NCBI GenBank assembly: GCA_934636465.1
Contig: CAKUAR010000002.1
Coordinates: 105,290-169,289, forward strand
Reading direction: 5' to 3'
Source of the DNA: an uncultured Muribaculaceae bacterium
GTDB taxonomy: Bacteria > Bacteroidota > Bacteroidia > Bacteroidales > Muribaculaceae
DNA length: 64,000 nucleotides
The position numbers were made by a program, and so were the translations under genes. The notes under the pieces were generated by a model, which had not been told where the DNA came from, made no database searches, and saw nothing but the letters and a program-made list of their open reading frames with translations. Below, piece by piece: positions 43,534 through 50,587 of the stretch. Positions within the stretch are counted from its first letter, which is position 1. Each line of letters opens with the position of its first letter.

Positions 43534-44427
43534 ATGCAAATAGACCGGTTTCTGAAATATATAGACAATGAGCTTAACCTGTCGGCACTGACAGTGGACG
43601 GTTATGGAAACGATTTGCGCCAATTCAACGACTTCATTGTGCAATTGAAAGGCGACGCCGACGCTGCCAGTGTCACTCCAGCCGACATAAGGGCATGGGT
43701 GGTTGACCTGGCCGACAAGGGCGACTGCGCACGCACCATAAGGCGGAAGATACAGGCAGTGAGAGCGTTTTACAGATATTTGCTCACACGCGGCGTGCTG
43801 AAAGACAATCCTGCCGCCGATGTGGAACTTGCCAAGACCGCCAAGCGACTGCCGCAATATGTGCGCCAGGGCAATATGGACAAGCTGCTCGACGAGGAGG
43901 TGGACATGAGCGACTTCACAGCTGTGCGCGACAGGCTCGTGGTGATGATGCTTTATGAGACCGGAATACGCCGCGCCGAGCTGATAGGGCTTAAAGACTG
44001 CAATGTGGATACCGCCAAATGCGAAATCAAGGTGCACGGCAAGCGCGACAAAGACCGCATAGTGCCTTTTGGCGCGGAACTCAAAGAGTGGATTGATGCC
44101 TATCGCATGCTGCGCGACACGGAGTGCCGGGGAAATGAAACGTTTTTTGTGCGCCCCGACGGTAAACCTTTATACGCCACGTTAGTCTATAGAATAGTGC
44201 ATGAGGCGCTGATAGAGGCCGGCGGCTGCAGCAAATTCAGTCCGCACGTGCTGCGGCACAGCTTTGCGAGCGCGCTGCTCAACAACGGGGCGCAACTGAT
44301 GAGTGTGAAGGAGTTGCTCGGGCACGAGTCGCTGGCATCGACCCAGGTATATACGCACATAACTTTCAGCGAGCTGAAAGACAATTATAAACACGCCCAC
44401 CCAAGGGCATTAAAAAAAGGAGGGTAA
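43534..44427 (+). CDS. Tyrosine recombinase XerC/XerD family
   Basis: A 297-residue site-specific recombinase of normal Xer length. The N-terminal SAM-like core-binding domain covers ~1-90. The catalytic set is complete: Arg in ETGIRRAELIGL (~150), Lys in IKVHGKRDKDR, HVLRH (H238, R241), the second His in LLGHESL (H264) and the nucleophile in TQVYTHI (Y273). Xer proteins resolve chromosome dimers at dif. Whether it is XerC or XerD cannot be settled without a tree, but its place between rpsU and hpf is conserved in Bacteroidales, which favours a housekeeping role. The stop is one base before the hpf ATG. Confidence 0.93.
   Translation: MQIDRFLKYIDNELNLSALTVDGYGNDLRQFNDFIVQLKGDADAASVTPADIRAWVVDLADKGDCARTIRRKIQAVRAFYRYLLTRGVLKDNPAADVELAKTAKRLPQYVRQGNMDKLLDEEVDMSDFTAVRDRLVVMMLYETGIRRAELIGLKDCNVDTAKCEIKVHGKRDKDRIVPFGAELKEWIDAYRMLRDTECRGNETFFVRPDGKPLYATLVYRIVHEALIEAGGCSKFSPHVLRHSFASALLNNGAQLMSVKELLGHESLASTQVYTHITFSELKDNYKHAHPRALKKGG
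44417..44424 (+). promoter_or_regulatory. Strong Shine-Dalgarno site for hpf (AAGGAGGG)
   Basis: AAGGAGGG ends four bases before ATG 44429 and lies within the last codons of the recombinase gene. Strong sites like this are rare in Bacteroidota, where the anti-Shine-Dalgarno is normally occluded. Confidence 0.75.
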
Positions 44428-44428
44428 T

Positions 44429-44731
44429 ATGGACATTAGAATTAAAGCCATTCATTTTGATGCAACTGCCAAATTGCAGGAATTCATTGAGAAGAAAGCT
44501 AACAAGCTGGTTAAGCATCATGAGGAAATCTCTTCGGTTGAAGTTAATTTGAAAGTTGTGAAGCCAGAAACGGCGAATAACAAGGAGGCTTCGGTGAAAC
44601 TGACCGTTCCCAAGTACGAAGGCCTGTTTGCGTCGAAGGTGGCCGACACGTTTGAGGAAGCCGTTGACTTGTGCTGCGACGCCCTGAAGACACAACTTGA
44701 GAAATCAAATAAAAATCAGGCTAAGGCATAA
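44429..44731 (+). CDS. hpf: Ribosome hibernation promoting factor (HPF/RaiA family, short form)
   Basis: A 100-residue protein of the short HPF/YfiA type. It starts DIRIKAIHFDATAKLQEFIE, with conserved basic and acidic faces (KKANKLVKHHEEISSVEVNL) and VADTFEEAVDLCCDAL in the second half. It binds the 30S decoding region during slow growth and helps form inactive ribosomes. There is no long C-terminal dimerisation domain. Translation is coupled to the upstream recombinase gene, and it carries an unusually strong Shine-Dalgarno. A terminator follows at 44818-44882. Confidence 0.95.
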   Translation: MDIRIKAIHFDATAKLQEFIEKKANKLVKHHEEISSVEVNLKVVKPETANNKEASVKLTVPKYEGLFASKVADTFEEAVDLCCDALKTQLEKSNKNQAKA

Positions 44732-44817
44732 TGGCGCAGCTCCCGCTGCGGTAGTGAGGTGAGAAAAACCGGCATTGCCGCACAGCGCGGAGACGACTAT
44801 CAACAGAAAAGAAAAGG

Positions 44818-44882
44818 ATTGAGCCGCGAGGCACGCTGCTTGCAAACATGGCAGCTGGTGCGCACGCGGCTCAATTTTTTTT
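44818..44882 (+). terminator. Extended rho-independent terminator after hpf
   Basis: ATTGAGCCGCG (44818-44828) pairs with CGCGGCTCAAT (44865-44875). Inside it a second stem (GCAC..GCTGC with GCAGC..GTGC) closes a smaller loop, and eight T follow. It faces the converging deoxyribosyltransferase-like gene. Confidence 0.9.
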
Positions 44883-44905
44883 GTTGACGCCTTGGCAGGG
44901 TGTGC

Positions 44906-45460
44906 CTACTGCAATTTTTTGAAAAAGGGGTGCTCGGCAATCATCTGCTCGCAAGAGGAGTAGAGCGGCACATGATATTTGGCGCAGGTGATGCGCACGT
45001 TGTCGTAGCGGTAGAACGACGGCTCGCACACCACGGCGAGCTTGCCGGAGCGCGCAAAAAGCCCCATCTCGAGCAGTGTGATGGGCGACTTGCTTGAGCC
45101 GAGAATGTTCATCACAATGAAGTCGGCGCTTTCGAGGTGGTTAAGCTCCCAGTTTACTTGATAGTCCATTGCACCCTTCACCGAGGGGTCCCAGTAGCCT
45201 TGCCGGGGATTGAACAGCACAAAGTTGCCAGAAATGGAGTCGAAACGCTCGGCGAGGGCGCTTTGCCAGTCGATGCTGTGGCCCATGTCGATGGTGCCGG
45301 CAAGAAAGACCTTGGTGTAGGCGGTGGTGTCGGTGCCGGCGGCGAGGGTGTCGCGCGGGTGCAGCACTATTACAGCTGCTGAAGACGTTGTGAAAGCGGC
45401 TGCGGCGATAGTGGCGATGGTCAGGAGCAGCAGCCTTGTGATGGTGTGTAAACGTGTCAT
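44906..45460 (-). CDS. Exported nucleoside 2-deoxyribosyltransferase-like protein
   Basis: A 184-residue protein whose core (~47-184) matches nucleoside 2-deoxyribosyltransferase-like folds: KVFLAGTIDMG, a DWQ motif, FNPRQGYWDPS, VNWELNHLESADFIVMNIL, and the catalytic-type Glu in SPITLLEMGLFARSGK. These enzymes exchange bases on deoxynucleosides and are normally cytoplasmic. Here the first ~28 residues form a hydrophobic signal-like helix (RLLLLTIATIAAAAFTT), so export is predicted. A -7-like box (45465-45472) ends just 4 bases before the ATG, so the message would be nearly leaderless. It is inserted, in reverse, between hpf and the tRNA cluster. Confidence 0.75.
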   Translation of the reverse strand: MTRLHTITRLLLLTIATIAAAAFTTSSAAVIVLHPRDTLAAGTDTTAYTKVFLAGTIDMGHSIDWQSALAERFDSISGNFVLFNPRQGYWDPSVKGAMDYQVNWELNHLESADFIVMNILGSSKSPITLLEMGLFARSGKLAVVCEPSFYRYDNVRITCAKYHVPLYSSCEQMIAEHPFFKKLQ

Positions 45461-45464
45461 GCGG

Positions 45465-45472
45465 CAAAGTTA
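45465..45472 (-). promoter_or_regulatory. Candidate -7 element (TAACTTTG) directly before the deoxyribosyltransferase-like gene
   Basis: On the minus strand TAACTTTG ends 4 bases before ATG 45460. No -33 TTTG sits at 19 bases. If used, transcription would start at or inside the start codon. Confidence 0.4.
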
Positions 45473-45589
45473 TGAAACAAATTGCAGAAAAGACGTGTGA
45501 CGGCACTGGTTTTTGCGTGGTTGTGGCATATTGCCGATGCTTGTGGCTGCGACAAAAAAGATGGATTTTTTAAAAAATATCTGAGAATG

Positions 45590-45620
45590 TTTGCTGAAAT
45601 GAAAAATATGCGTAACTTTG
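45590..45620 (+). promoter_or_regulatory. Promoter of the tRNA-tuf-rpo superoperon
   Basis: TTTG (45590-45593), 19 bases, TAACTTTG (45613-45620): an exact consensus match placed 46 bases before the first tRNA. Confidence 0.85.
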
Positions 45621-45666
45621 CACTCGCTTGAAGGAATTATCGCAAAGATGATGCTTGAAAGTAATC

Positions 45667-45740
45667 GCCTCTTTAGCTCAGTTGGCCAGAGCACGTGATT
45701 TGTAATCTCGGGGTCGTTGGTTCGAATCCGACAAGAGGCT
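45667..45740 (+). tRNA. tRNA-Thr (anticodon TGT)
   Basis: A 74-base cloverleaf with acceptor GCCTCTT/AAGAGGC, anticodon TGT in loop TTTGTAA, and T arm GGTTCGAATCC. The anticodon stem CGTGA/TCTCG has one T-T mismatch. No CCA is encoded. First of four tandem tRNAs. Confidence 0.95.
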
Positions 45741-45753
45741 CAAAAAAAAGGCC

Positions 45754-45836
45754 GGGTAGATTCCAGAGTGGCCAAATGGGGCAGACTGTAAATCTGCTGC
45801 TTTATAGCTTCGGTGGTTCGAATCCATCTCTACCCA
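45754..45836 (+). tRNA. tRNA-Tyr (anticodon GTA)
   Basis: An 83-base class II tRNA with acceptor GGGTAGA/TCTACCC, anticodon arm GCAGACTGTAAATCTGC (GTA), a long variable arm and T loop GGTTCGAATCC. Discriminator A is genome-encoded; the C and A that follow (CACA) make a chance partial CCA-like end. Confidence 0.96.
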
Positions 45837-45845
45837 CACGCTTCT

Positions 45846-45918
45846 GCGGCAATAGCTCAATTGGTAGAGTGTCACCCTTCCAAGGTGAATGTTGCGAGTT
45901 CGAGTCTCGTTTGCCGCT
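45846..45918 (+). tRNA. tRNA-Gly (anticodon TCC)
   Basis: A 73-base cloverleaf with acceptor GCGGCAA/TTGCCGC, anticodon TCC in ACCCTTCCAAGGTG, and T arm GAGTTCGAGTCTC. No CCA is encoded. Confidence 0.95.
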
Positions 45919-45927
45919 CGAAAGTTT

Positions 45928-45999
<72 letters not shown>

Positions 46000-46025
46000 C
46001 AAGGTATGCAAGACGGTAAAACCCT

Positions 46026-46070
46026 CTCGTCTCTCGATGAATGCGGAAAAAGTGTCCAAGAGAAGACGAG
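46026..46070 (+). other. Hairpin in the tuf leader
   Basis: CTCGTCTCTC (46026-46035) can pair with GAGAAGACGAG (46060-46070) with one bulged A. It lies between the last tRNA and tuf and could guide processing of the tRNA-mRNA transcript. It has no T-run and is not a terminator. Confidence 0.4.
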
Positions 46071-46132
46071 TTGAGTTCGTCAATAAAGACCCGAAAAAAG
46101 TTTAATCATTTAATTAAAATAAAACAGAAATT

Positions 46133-47326
46133 ATGGCAAAAGAGGTATTCCAAAGGACCAAACCGCATGTTAACATCGGTACAATTGGTCACGTTGACCA
46201 CGGTAAAACGACCTTGACTGCAGCTATCACTAAGGTACTTGCTGAGCAGGGCTTCTCATCAGAAGGTGCTCGTTCGTTCGACTCTATCGATAACGCACCT
46301 GAGGAGAAAGAGCGTGGTATCACAATCAACACTGCACACGTAGAGTATGAAACTGCAACACGTCACTACGCACACGTTGACTGCCCTGGACACGCTGACT
46401 ATGTGAAGAACATGGTTACTGGTGCTGCTCAGATGGACGGTGCAATCGTGGTTATTGCCGCTACTGACGGTGTGATGCCTCAAACTCGTGAGCACATCCT
46501 TTTGGCTCGCCAAGTAAACGTGCCTCGTTTGGTTGTGTTCTTGAACAAGTGCGACTCTCCAGATGTTGACGACGAGATGATTGAGCTCGTTGAAATGGAC
46601 GTTCGCGACTTGTTGAGCGAATATGACTATGATGGCGAAAATACTCCTATTATCCGTGGTTCTGCTCTTGGTGCCCTGAACGGTGATTCAAAGTGGGTGC
46701 AAAGTGTTCTTGACCTTATGAAGGCTGTTGACGAGTGGATTCAACTTCCTCCTCGTGCAATCGACAAGCCATTCTTGATGCCTGTTGAGGACGTGTTCTC
46801 AATCACAGGTCGTGGTACAGTGGCTACTGGCCGTATCGAGACTGGTGTTGTTAAGGTTGGTGACGCTGTTCAAATCATGGGTCTTGGTGCCGATATGACT
46901 TCTACAGTAACTGGTGTTGAGATGTTCCGCAAGACTCTTGACGAAGGTGAGGCTGGTGACAACGTAGGTTTGTTGCTCCGTGGTGTAGATTACAAGGCTA
47001 TCAAGCGCGGTATGGTGGTTTGCCACCCAGGACTTGTTAAGACTCACGATGCTTTCACAGCTTCTGTGTATATCTTGACTGAGAAGGAAGGTGGTCGTCA
47101 CACTTCATTCCGCAGCCACTATCGTCCACAATTCTATATCCGCACACTTGATGTGACTGGTGAGATTACTCTTCCAGAGGGTGTAGAAATGGTTATGCCT
47201 GGTGACCACGTTGAAATCAACGTTAAGCTCATCGAACCGGTTGCTTGCAGCGAAGGTCTTCGTTTCGCAATCCGTGAAGGTGGCCGTACAGTAGGTTCAG
47301 GCCAAATCACTAAGATTCTTGAATAA
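46133..47326 (+). CDS. tuf: Translation elongation factor Tu
   Basis: A 397-residue GTPase that delivers aminoacyl-tRNA to the ribosome. G1 is GHVDHGKT (residues 19-26), the switch segment is [15 protein letters not shown]3 is DCPGHADY, and G4 is NKCD. Domains 2 and 3 are complete to the usual SGQITKILE end. Codon use is biased toward CGT, GGT and GTT, unlike most genes in the window and as expected for very high expression. It is embedded between four upstream tRNAs and tRNA-Trp in one transcription unit with secE-nusG-rpl-rpo genes. Confidence 0.99.
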   Translation: MAKEVFQRTKPHVNIGTIGHVDHGKTTLTAAITKVLAEQGFSSEGARSFDSIDNAPEEKERGITINTAHVEYETATRHYAHVDCPGHADYVKNMVTGAAQMDGAIVVIAATDGVMPQTREHILLARQVNVPRLVVFLNKCDSPDVDDEMIELVEMDVRDLLSEYDYDGENTPIIRGSALGALNGDSKWVQSVLDLMKAVDEWIQLPPRAIDKPFLMPVEDVFSITGRGTVATGRIETGVVKVGDAVQIMGLGADMTSTVTGVEMFRKTLDEGEAGDNVGLLLRGVDYKAIKRGMVVCHPGLVKTHDAFTASVYILTEKEGGRHTSFRSHYRPQFYIRTLDVTGEITLPEGVEMVMPGDHVEINVKLIEPVACSEGLRFAIREGGRTVGSGQITKILE

Positions 47327-47346
47327 TAAGTATCTTGAATAAAAAC

Positions 47347-47373
47347 ATCGGCTGTGGTTTAGCCACAGCCGAT
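47347..47373 (+). other. Perfect hairpin between tuf and tRNA-Trp
   Basis: ATCGGCTGTGG (47347-47357) and CCACAGCCGAT (47363-47373) pair over 11 bp around a 5-base loop. It is followed by ATATA, not a T-run, and lies 4 bases before tRNA-Trp. It may stabilise the tuf message after tRNA excision or cause partial termination. Confidence 0.7.
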
Positions 47374-47377
47374 ATAT

Positions 47378-47450
47378 ACGGGAATAGCTCAGTTGGCAGA
47401 GCGACGGTCTCCAAAACCGTAGGTCGTGAGTTCGAACCTTACTTCCCGTG
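47378..47450 (+). tRNA. tRNA-Trp (anticodon CCA)
   Basis: A 73-base cloverleaf with acceptor ACGGGAA/TTCCCGT, anticodon CCA in ACGGTCTCCAAAACCGT, T arm GAGTTCGAACCTT and discriminator G. No CCA end is encoded. It lies between tuf and secE as in many bacteria. Confidence 0.96.
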
Positions 47451-47466
47451 CTATTTAAAAAACGAA

Positions 47467-47670
47467 ATGAAAAAATACAAAGTACTTACGGATTTAGAGG
47501 AATCTTATAACGAGCTCGTTCATAAGGTTTCTTGGCCGACCAAGAGTGAACTTGCCAACAGTACGGTTGTAGTTATGGTAGCTTCCATCGTAATTGCGCT
47601 AATAATACTGTTAATGGATCAAGTTATTAATTTGGTCATGCACTTCATCTACGGTATCCCTTCTCTTTAA
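47467..47670 (+). CDS. secE: Preprotein translocase subunit SecE
   Basis: A 67-residue protein with the SecE pattern: an amphipathic N-terminal helix (ESYNELVHKVSWPTKSEL with the conserved VSWP) and one membrane helix (VVVMVASIVIALIILLM). It is part of the SecYEG channel. The longer open frame from 47335 is rejected since it runs through tRNA-Trp; ATG 47467 is 17 bases after the tRNA. It is followed by nusG in the usual order. Confidence 0.95.
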   Translation: MKKYKVLTDLEESYNELVHKVSWPTKSELANSTVVVMVASIVIALIILLMDQVINLVMHFIYGIPSL

Positions 47671-47742
47671 ATGATGCCTTGGGGTGGTGACACTCACAAT
47701 TTAATTTGAAAGTTTTAATTTTTCAAACTTGCTTAGAAATCG

Positions 47743-48288
47743 ATGGCTGAAGAAAATAAAAAATGGTACGTGTTGCGTACCATATCTGGTAAAGAAGCTA
47801 AAGTGAAAGAATTGCTTGACGCAACTTGCAAGAATACCGACTTAGGTAATTATCTTTTTCAAGTGTTGGTTCCTACAGAGAAGGTCTATACGACACGTGG
47901 CGGGAAAAAGGTTCTGAAAGACAGAGTTCTCTTTCCTGGCTATGTTTATGTACAGGCTAATCTGCACGGCGAGGTTGAAGAATTGCTGCGCAACACAACC
48001 AATGTCGTGGACTTCGTGCGCACACGCGACGCTAACCGCAAGCCGGAGGCCGTGCGTGAAGCAGAAATCGCTAGAATGCTCGGCGCTGCCGAGACTGAGG
48101 GCGACGAGGGAGATCCTAACGACTACATAGTGGGCGAGACTGTCAAGGTTACCTACGGACCTTTCAACGGATTCTCCGGTGAGATAGAAGAGGTGAACCG
48201 CGAAAAGCGCAAGCTCAAGGTGATGGTTAAGGTGTTTGGACGCAAAACTCCTCTTGAATTGGACAATTCGCAAGTAGAGCGGGAATGA
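47743..48288 (+). CDS. nusG: Transcription termination/antitermination protein NusG
   Basis: A 181-residue protein with an N-terminal NGN domain (KWYVLRTISGKEAKVKELL, LFPGYVYVQ) and a C-terminal KOW domain (GETVKVTYGPFNGFSGEIEE). It binds RNA polymerase and couples transcription to translation or Rho. Length and gene order (secE-nusG-rplK) are standard. Confidence 0.98.
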   Translation: MAEENKKWYVLRTISGKEAKVKELLDATCKNTDLGNYLFQVLVPTEKVYTTRGGKKVLKDRVLFPGYVYVQANLHGEVEELLRNTTNVVDFVRTRDANRKPEAVREAEIARMLGAAETEGDEGDPNDYIVGETVKVTYGPFNGFSGEIEEVNREKRKLKVMVKVFGRKTPLELDNSQVERE

Positions 48289-48361
48289 TGCTACTGCAAC
48301 GTTACTTAGCGGTGGCAGAGTCTCGTGGTTTTTAAAACTCATATAAAACAATTTAGAAACA

Positions 48362-48805
48362 ATGGCTAAAGAAATTGCTGGACAGATCAAATTGCAGATT
48401 AAAGGTGGAGCTGCAAACCCTTCACCGCCAGTAGGACCTGCTTTGGGTTCTAAGGGTATCAACATCATGGAATTTTGCAAGCAATTCAACGCACGTACCC
48501 AGGCTAAGCAAGGCAAGGTGCTTCCTGTTGTAATCACTTACTACAGCGACAAGAGCTTTGACTTCATAGTTAAGACATCTCCAGTGCCAGTGCAACTTTT
48601 GGAGGCATCGAAGGCCAAGAAAGGCTCAGGTGAACCAAACCGCACTAAGGTGGCATCGGTGACTTGGGATCAGGTGAAAGAGATTGCTGAGGACAAAATG
48701 CCAGATTTGAACTGTTTTACTGTAGCCTCGGCTATGCGTATGGTGGCTGGAACAGCAAGAAGTATGGGTATCACTGTAAAGGGTCAGTTCCCTGAAAATG
48801 TTTAA
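48362..48805 (+). CDS. rplK: 50S ribosomal protein uL11
   Basis: A 147-residue protein with the L11 start ([20 protein letters not shown]), the RNA-binding C-terminal domain and the end [13 protein letters not shown]. It forms the GTPase-associated centre of the 50S subunit with L10 and L7/L12, which are encoded just downstream. Confidence 0.98.
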   Translation: MAKEIAGQIKLQIKGGAANPSPPVGPALGSKGINIMEFCKQFNARTQAKQGKVLPVVITYYSDKSFDFIVKTSPVPVQLLEASKAKKGSGEPNRTKVASVTWDQVKEIAEDKMPDLNCFTVASAMRMVAGTARSMGITVKGQFPENV

Positions 48806-48819
48806 AAACTTCAATTGAA

Positions 48820-49518
48820 ATGAGTAAACTTACAAAAAATCAAAAGTTAGCTAACGAGAAAATTGAAGCTGGGAAAAGTTACACTCTTGAGGAAGCTGCA
48901 GCATTGTTGAAAGAAATCACTTTCACTAAGTTTGACGCTTCCACTGATATCGATGTACGTCTTGGTGTCGATCCTCGCAAGGCTGACCAAAATGTTCGTG
49001 GCACGGTTTCGTTGCCTCACGGAACAGGTAAAACAGTGCGCGTGCTTGTTTTGGTTGCTCCAGGCGAGCAAGCAGACGCATGCAAGGCAGCAGGTGCTGA
49101 CTACGTTGGTTTGGACGAGTATATCGAGAAGATTAAAGGCGGCTGGACTGACGTTGATGTAATCATAACTCAACCTCAGAACATGGGCAAGGTTGGTCCG
49201 TTGGGTCGTGTGCTCGGTCCTCGTGGCTTGATGCCAAACCCAAAGAGCGGTACAGTAACTCCTGATGTTGAGAAAGCTGTTAAAGAAGTAAAACAAGGTA
49301 AGATAGACTTCAAAGTTGATAAGAAGGGTATAGTACACACTTCAATTGGCAAGGTGTCGTTTACAAAAGACCAAATCCGCGATAATGCGCTTGCATTCAT
49401 CAACACGCTGATTAAGTTGAAACCGGCCACTGCCAAGGGAACCTATATCAAGAGCATTTATCTTTCGAGTACTATGAGTCCTGGTATCAAGATTGATGCA
49501 AAATCGCTCGATGCCTAA
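48820..49518 (+). CDS. rplA: 50S ribosomal protein uL1
   Basis: A 232-residue L1 stalk protein with the signature [18 protein letters not shown] (~residues 127-144) and the fold segments [19 protein letters not shown] and [12 protein letters not shown]1 is a known translational repressor of the L11-L1 message in other bacteria. The gap after rplK is 14 bases. Confidence 0.98.
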   Translation: MSKLTKNQKLANEKIEAGKSYTLEEAAALLKEITFTKFDASTDIDVRLGVDPRKADQNVRGTVSLPHGTGKTVRVLVLVAPGEQADACKAAGADYVGLDEYIEKIKGGWTDVDVIITQPQNMGKVGPLGRVLGPRGLMPNPKSGTVTPDVEKAVKEVKQGKIDFKVDKKGIVHTSIGKVSFTKDQIRDNALAFINTLIKLKPATAKGTYIKSIYLSSTMSPGIKIDAKSLDA

Positions 49519-49546
49519 CTATTAATTTAGAGAAAGGAATTAAGAA

Positions 49547-50074
49547 ATGAGAAAAGAAGATAAGGCTTTATTAATAGAGAAGATTAAGAGCACACTGGCA
49601 GAATACAGCACAGTGTATTTGGCCGACACAGCTGCTCTGAACTCAGAAAAAACCACTGACTTGCGCCGCGCTGCATTCAAGGCCGACATCAAGTTGATGG
49701 TTGTTAAGAATACCTTGTTGAAGAAGGCTATGGAAGCGTCGGACCTCGACTATTCCGGTCTTTATCCCGCCCTTGCCGGTTCAACCACGCTGATGCTCAG
49801 CAACACTGGTAACGCTCCGGCTAAACTTATCAAGAGTTTCCGTCAGAAGAAAGAAACACTCCCTGCATTCAAGGCAGCTTTCGTGGAAGAGACAGTTTAC
49901 ATCGGTGAACAAGAGCTCGACACACTGGCTACACTGAAGAGCAAGAACGAACTTATTGCCGACGTTATTGCATTGCTGCAATCGCCTGCTAAGAACGTTG
50001 TGAACGCACTGCAGTCGGGTGGCAACAAGCTCCACGGAATTCTGGAAACATTATCAAACAAAGAAGAAAAATAA
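49547..50074 (+). CDS. rplJ: 50S ribosomal protein uL10
   Basis: A 175-residue protein with the L10 N-terminus (MRKEDKALLIEKIKSTLAEY, then VVKNTLLKKAMEAS) and a C-terminal helix that carries L7/L12 dimers. AAAGGA 9 bases before the ATG is a modest Shine-Dalgarno-like site. The gap after rplA is 28 bases. Confidence 0.97.
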   Translation: MRKEDKALLIEKIKSTLAEYSTVYLADTAALNSEKTTDLRRAAFKADIKLMVVKNTLLKKAMEASDLDYSGLYPALAGSTTLMLSNTGNAPAKLIKSFRQKKETLPAFKAAFVEETVYIGEQELDTLATLKSKNELIADVIALLQSPAKNVVNALQSGGNKLHGILETLSNKEEK

Positions 50075-50104
50075 TAAAAAAAACAACAATTAAATCATAC
50101 AAAA

Positions 50105-50482
50105 ATGGCAGATTTAAAAGCTTTTGCAGAACAATTAGTTAATCTTACAGTAAAGGAAGTTAACGAACTTGCTCAAATTTTGAAAGACGAATATGGTATT
50201 GAACCTGCTGCTGCAGCTGTAGCTGTTGCTGCTGGCCCTGCTGCCGGCGGTGCTGCTGCTGAAGAGGAGAAGACTGATTTCGATGTAGTTTTGAAGTCAG
50301 CTGGTGCCAACAAGCTTAAAGTAATCAAACTCGTTAAGGAACTTACCGGTCTTGGTTTGAAGGACGCTAAGGATTTGGTTGACAACGCTCCTAAGACTCT
50401 GAAGGAGGCTCTTCCAAAGGCTGAGGCTGAAGGTATGAAGACACAACTCGAAGCTGAAGGCGCTGAAGTTGAACTTAAATAA
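50105..50482 (+). CDS. rplL: 50S ribosomal protein bL7/L12
   Basis: A 125-residue acidic protein with an N-terminal dimerisation domain, an Ala/Gly-rich hinge ([21 protein letters not shown]) and the C-terminal factor-binding domain ([20 protein letters not shown]). It recruits translation GTPases. A terminator-like hairpin follows before rpoB. Confidence 0.98.
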   Translation: MADLKAFAEQLVNLTVKEVNELAQILKDEYGIEPAAAAVAVAAGPAAGGAAAEEEKTDFDVVLKSAGANKLKVIKLVKELTGLGLKDAKDLVDNAPKTLKEALPKAEAEGMKTQLEAEGAEVELK

Positions 50483-50505
50483 TATTGCCTGAATTTCAGG
50501 TATAT

Positions 50506-50546
50506 AGGTTAAGAATCCTCTTACTATGTCGATTCTTAACCTTTTT
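50506..50546 (+). terminator. Terminator-like hairpin (attenuator) between rplL and rpoB
   Basis: AGGTTAAGAATC (50506-50517) and GATTCTTAACCT (50531-50542) form a perfect 12-bp stem around 13 bases, followed by further T. As rpoB and rpoC have no other obvious promoter, this should give partial termination that sets the ratio of ribosomal protein to polymerase expression. Confidence 0.8.
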
Positions 50547-50587
50547 GCGTCATAATTAATATTTGAGTTCACCTAATCAACTTTTCA

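Noticed and set aside
47335..47466. N-terminal extension of secE
   Set aside because: It would translate through tRNA-Trp and the hairpin; the conserved SecE sequence begins at ATG 47467.
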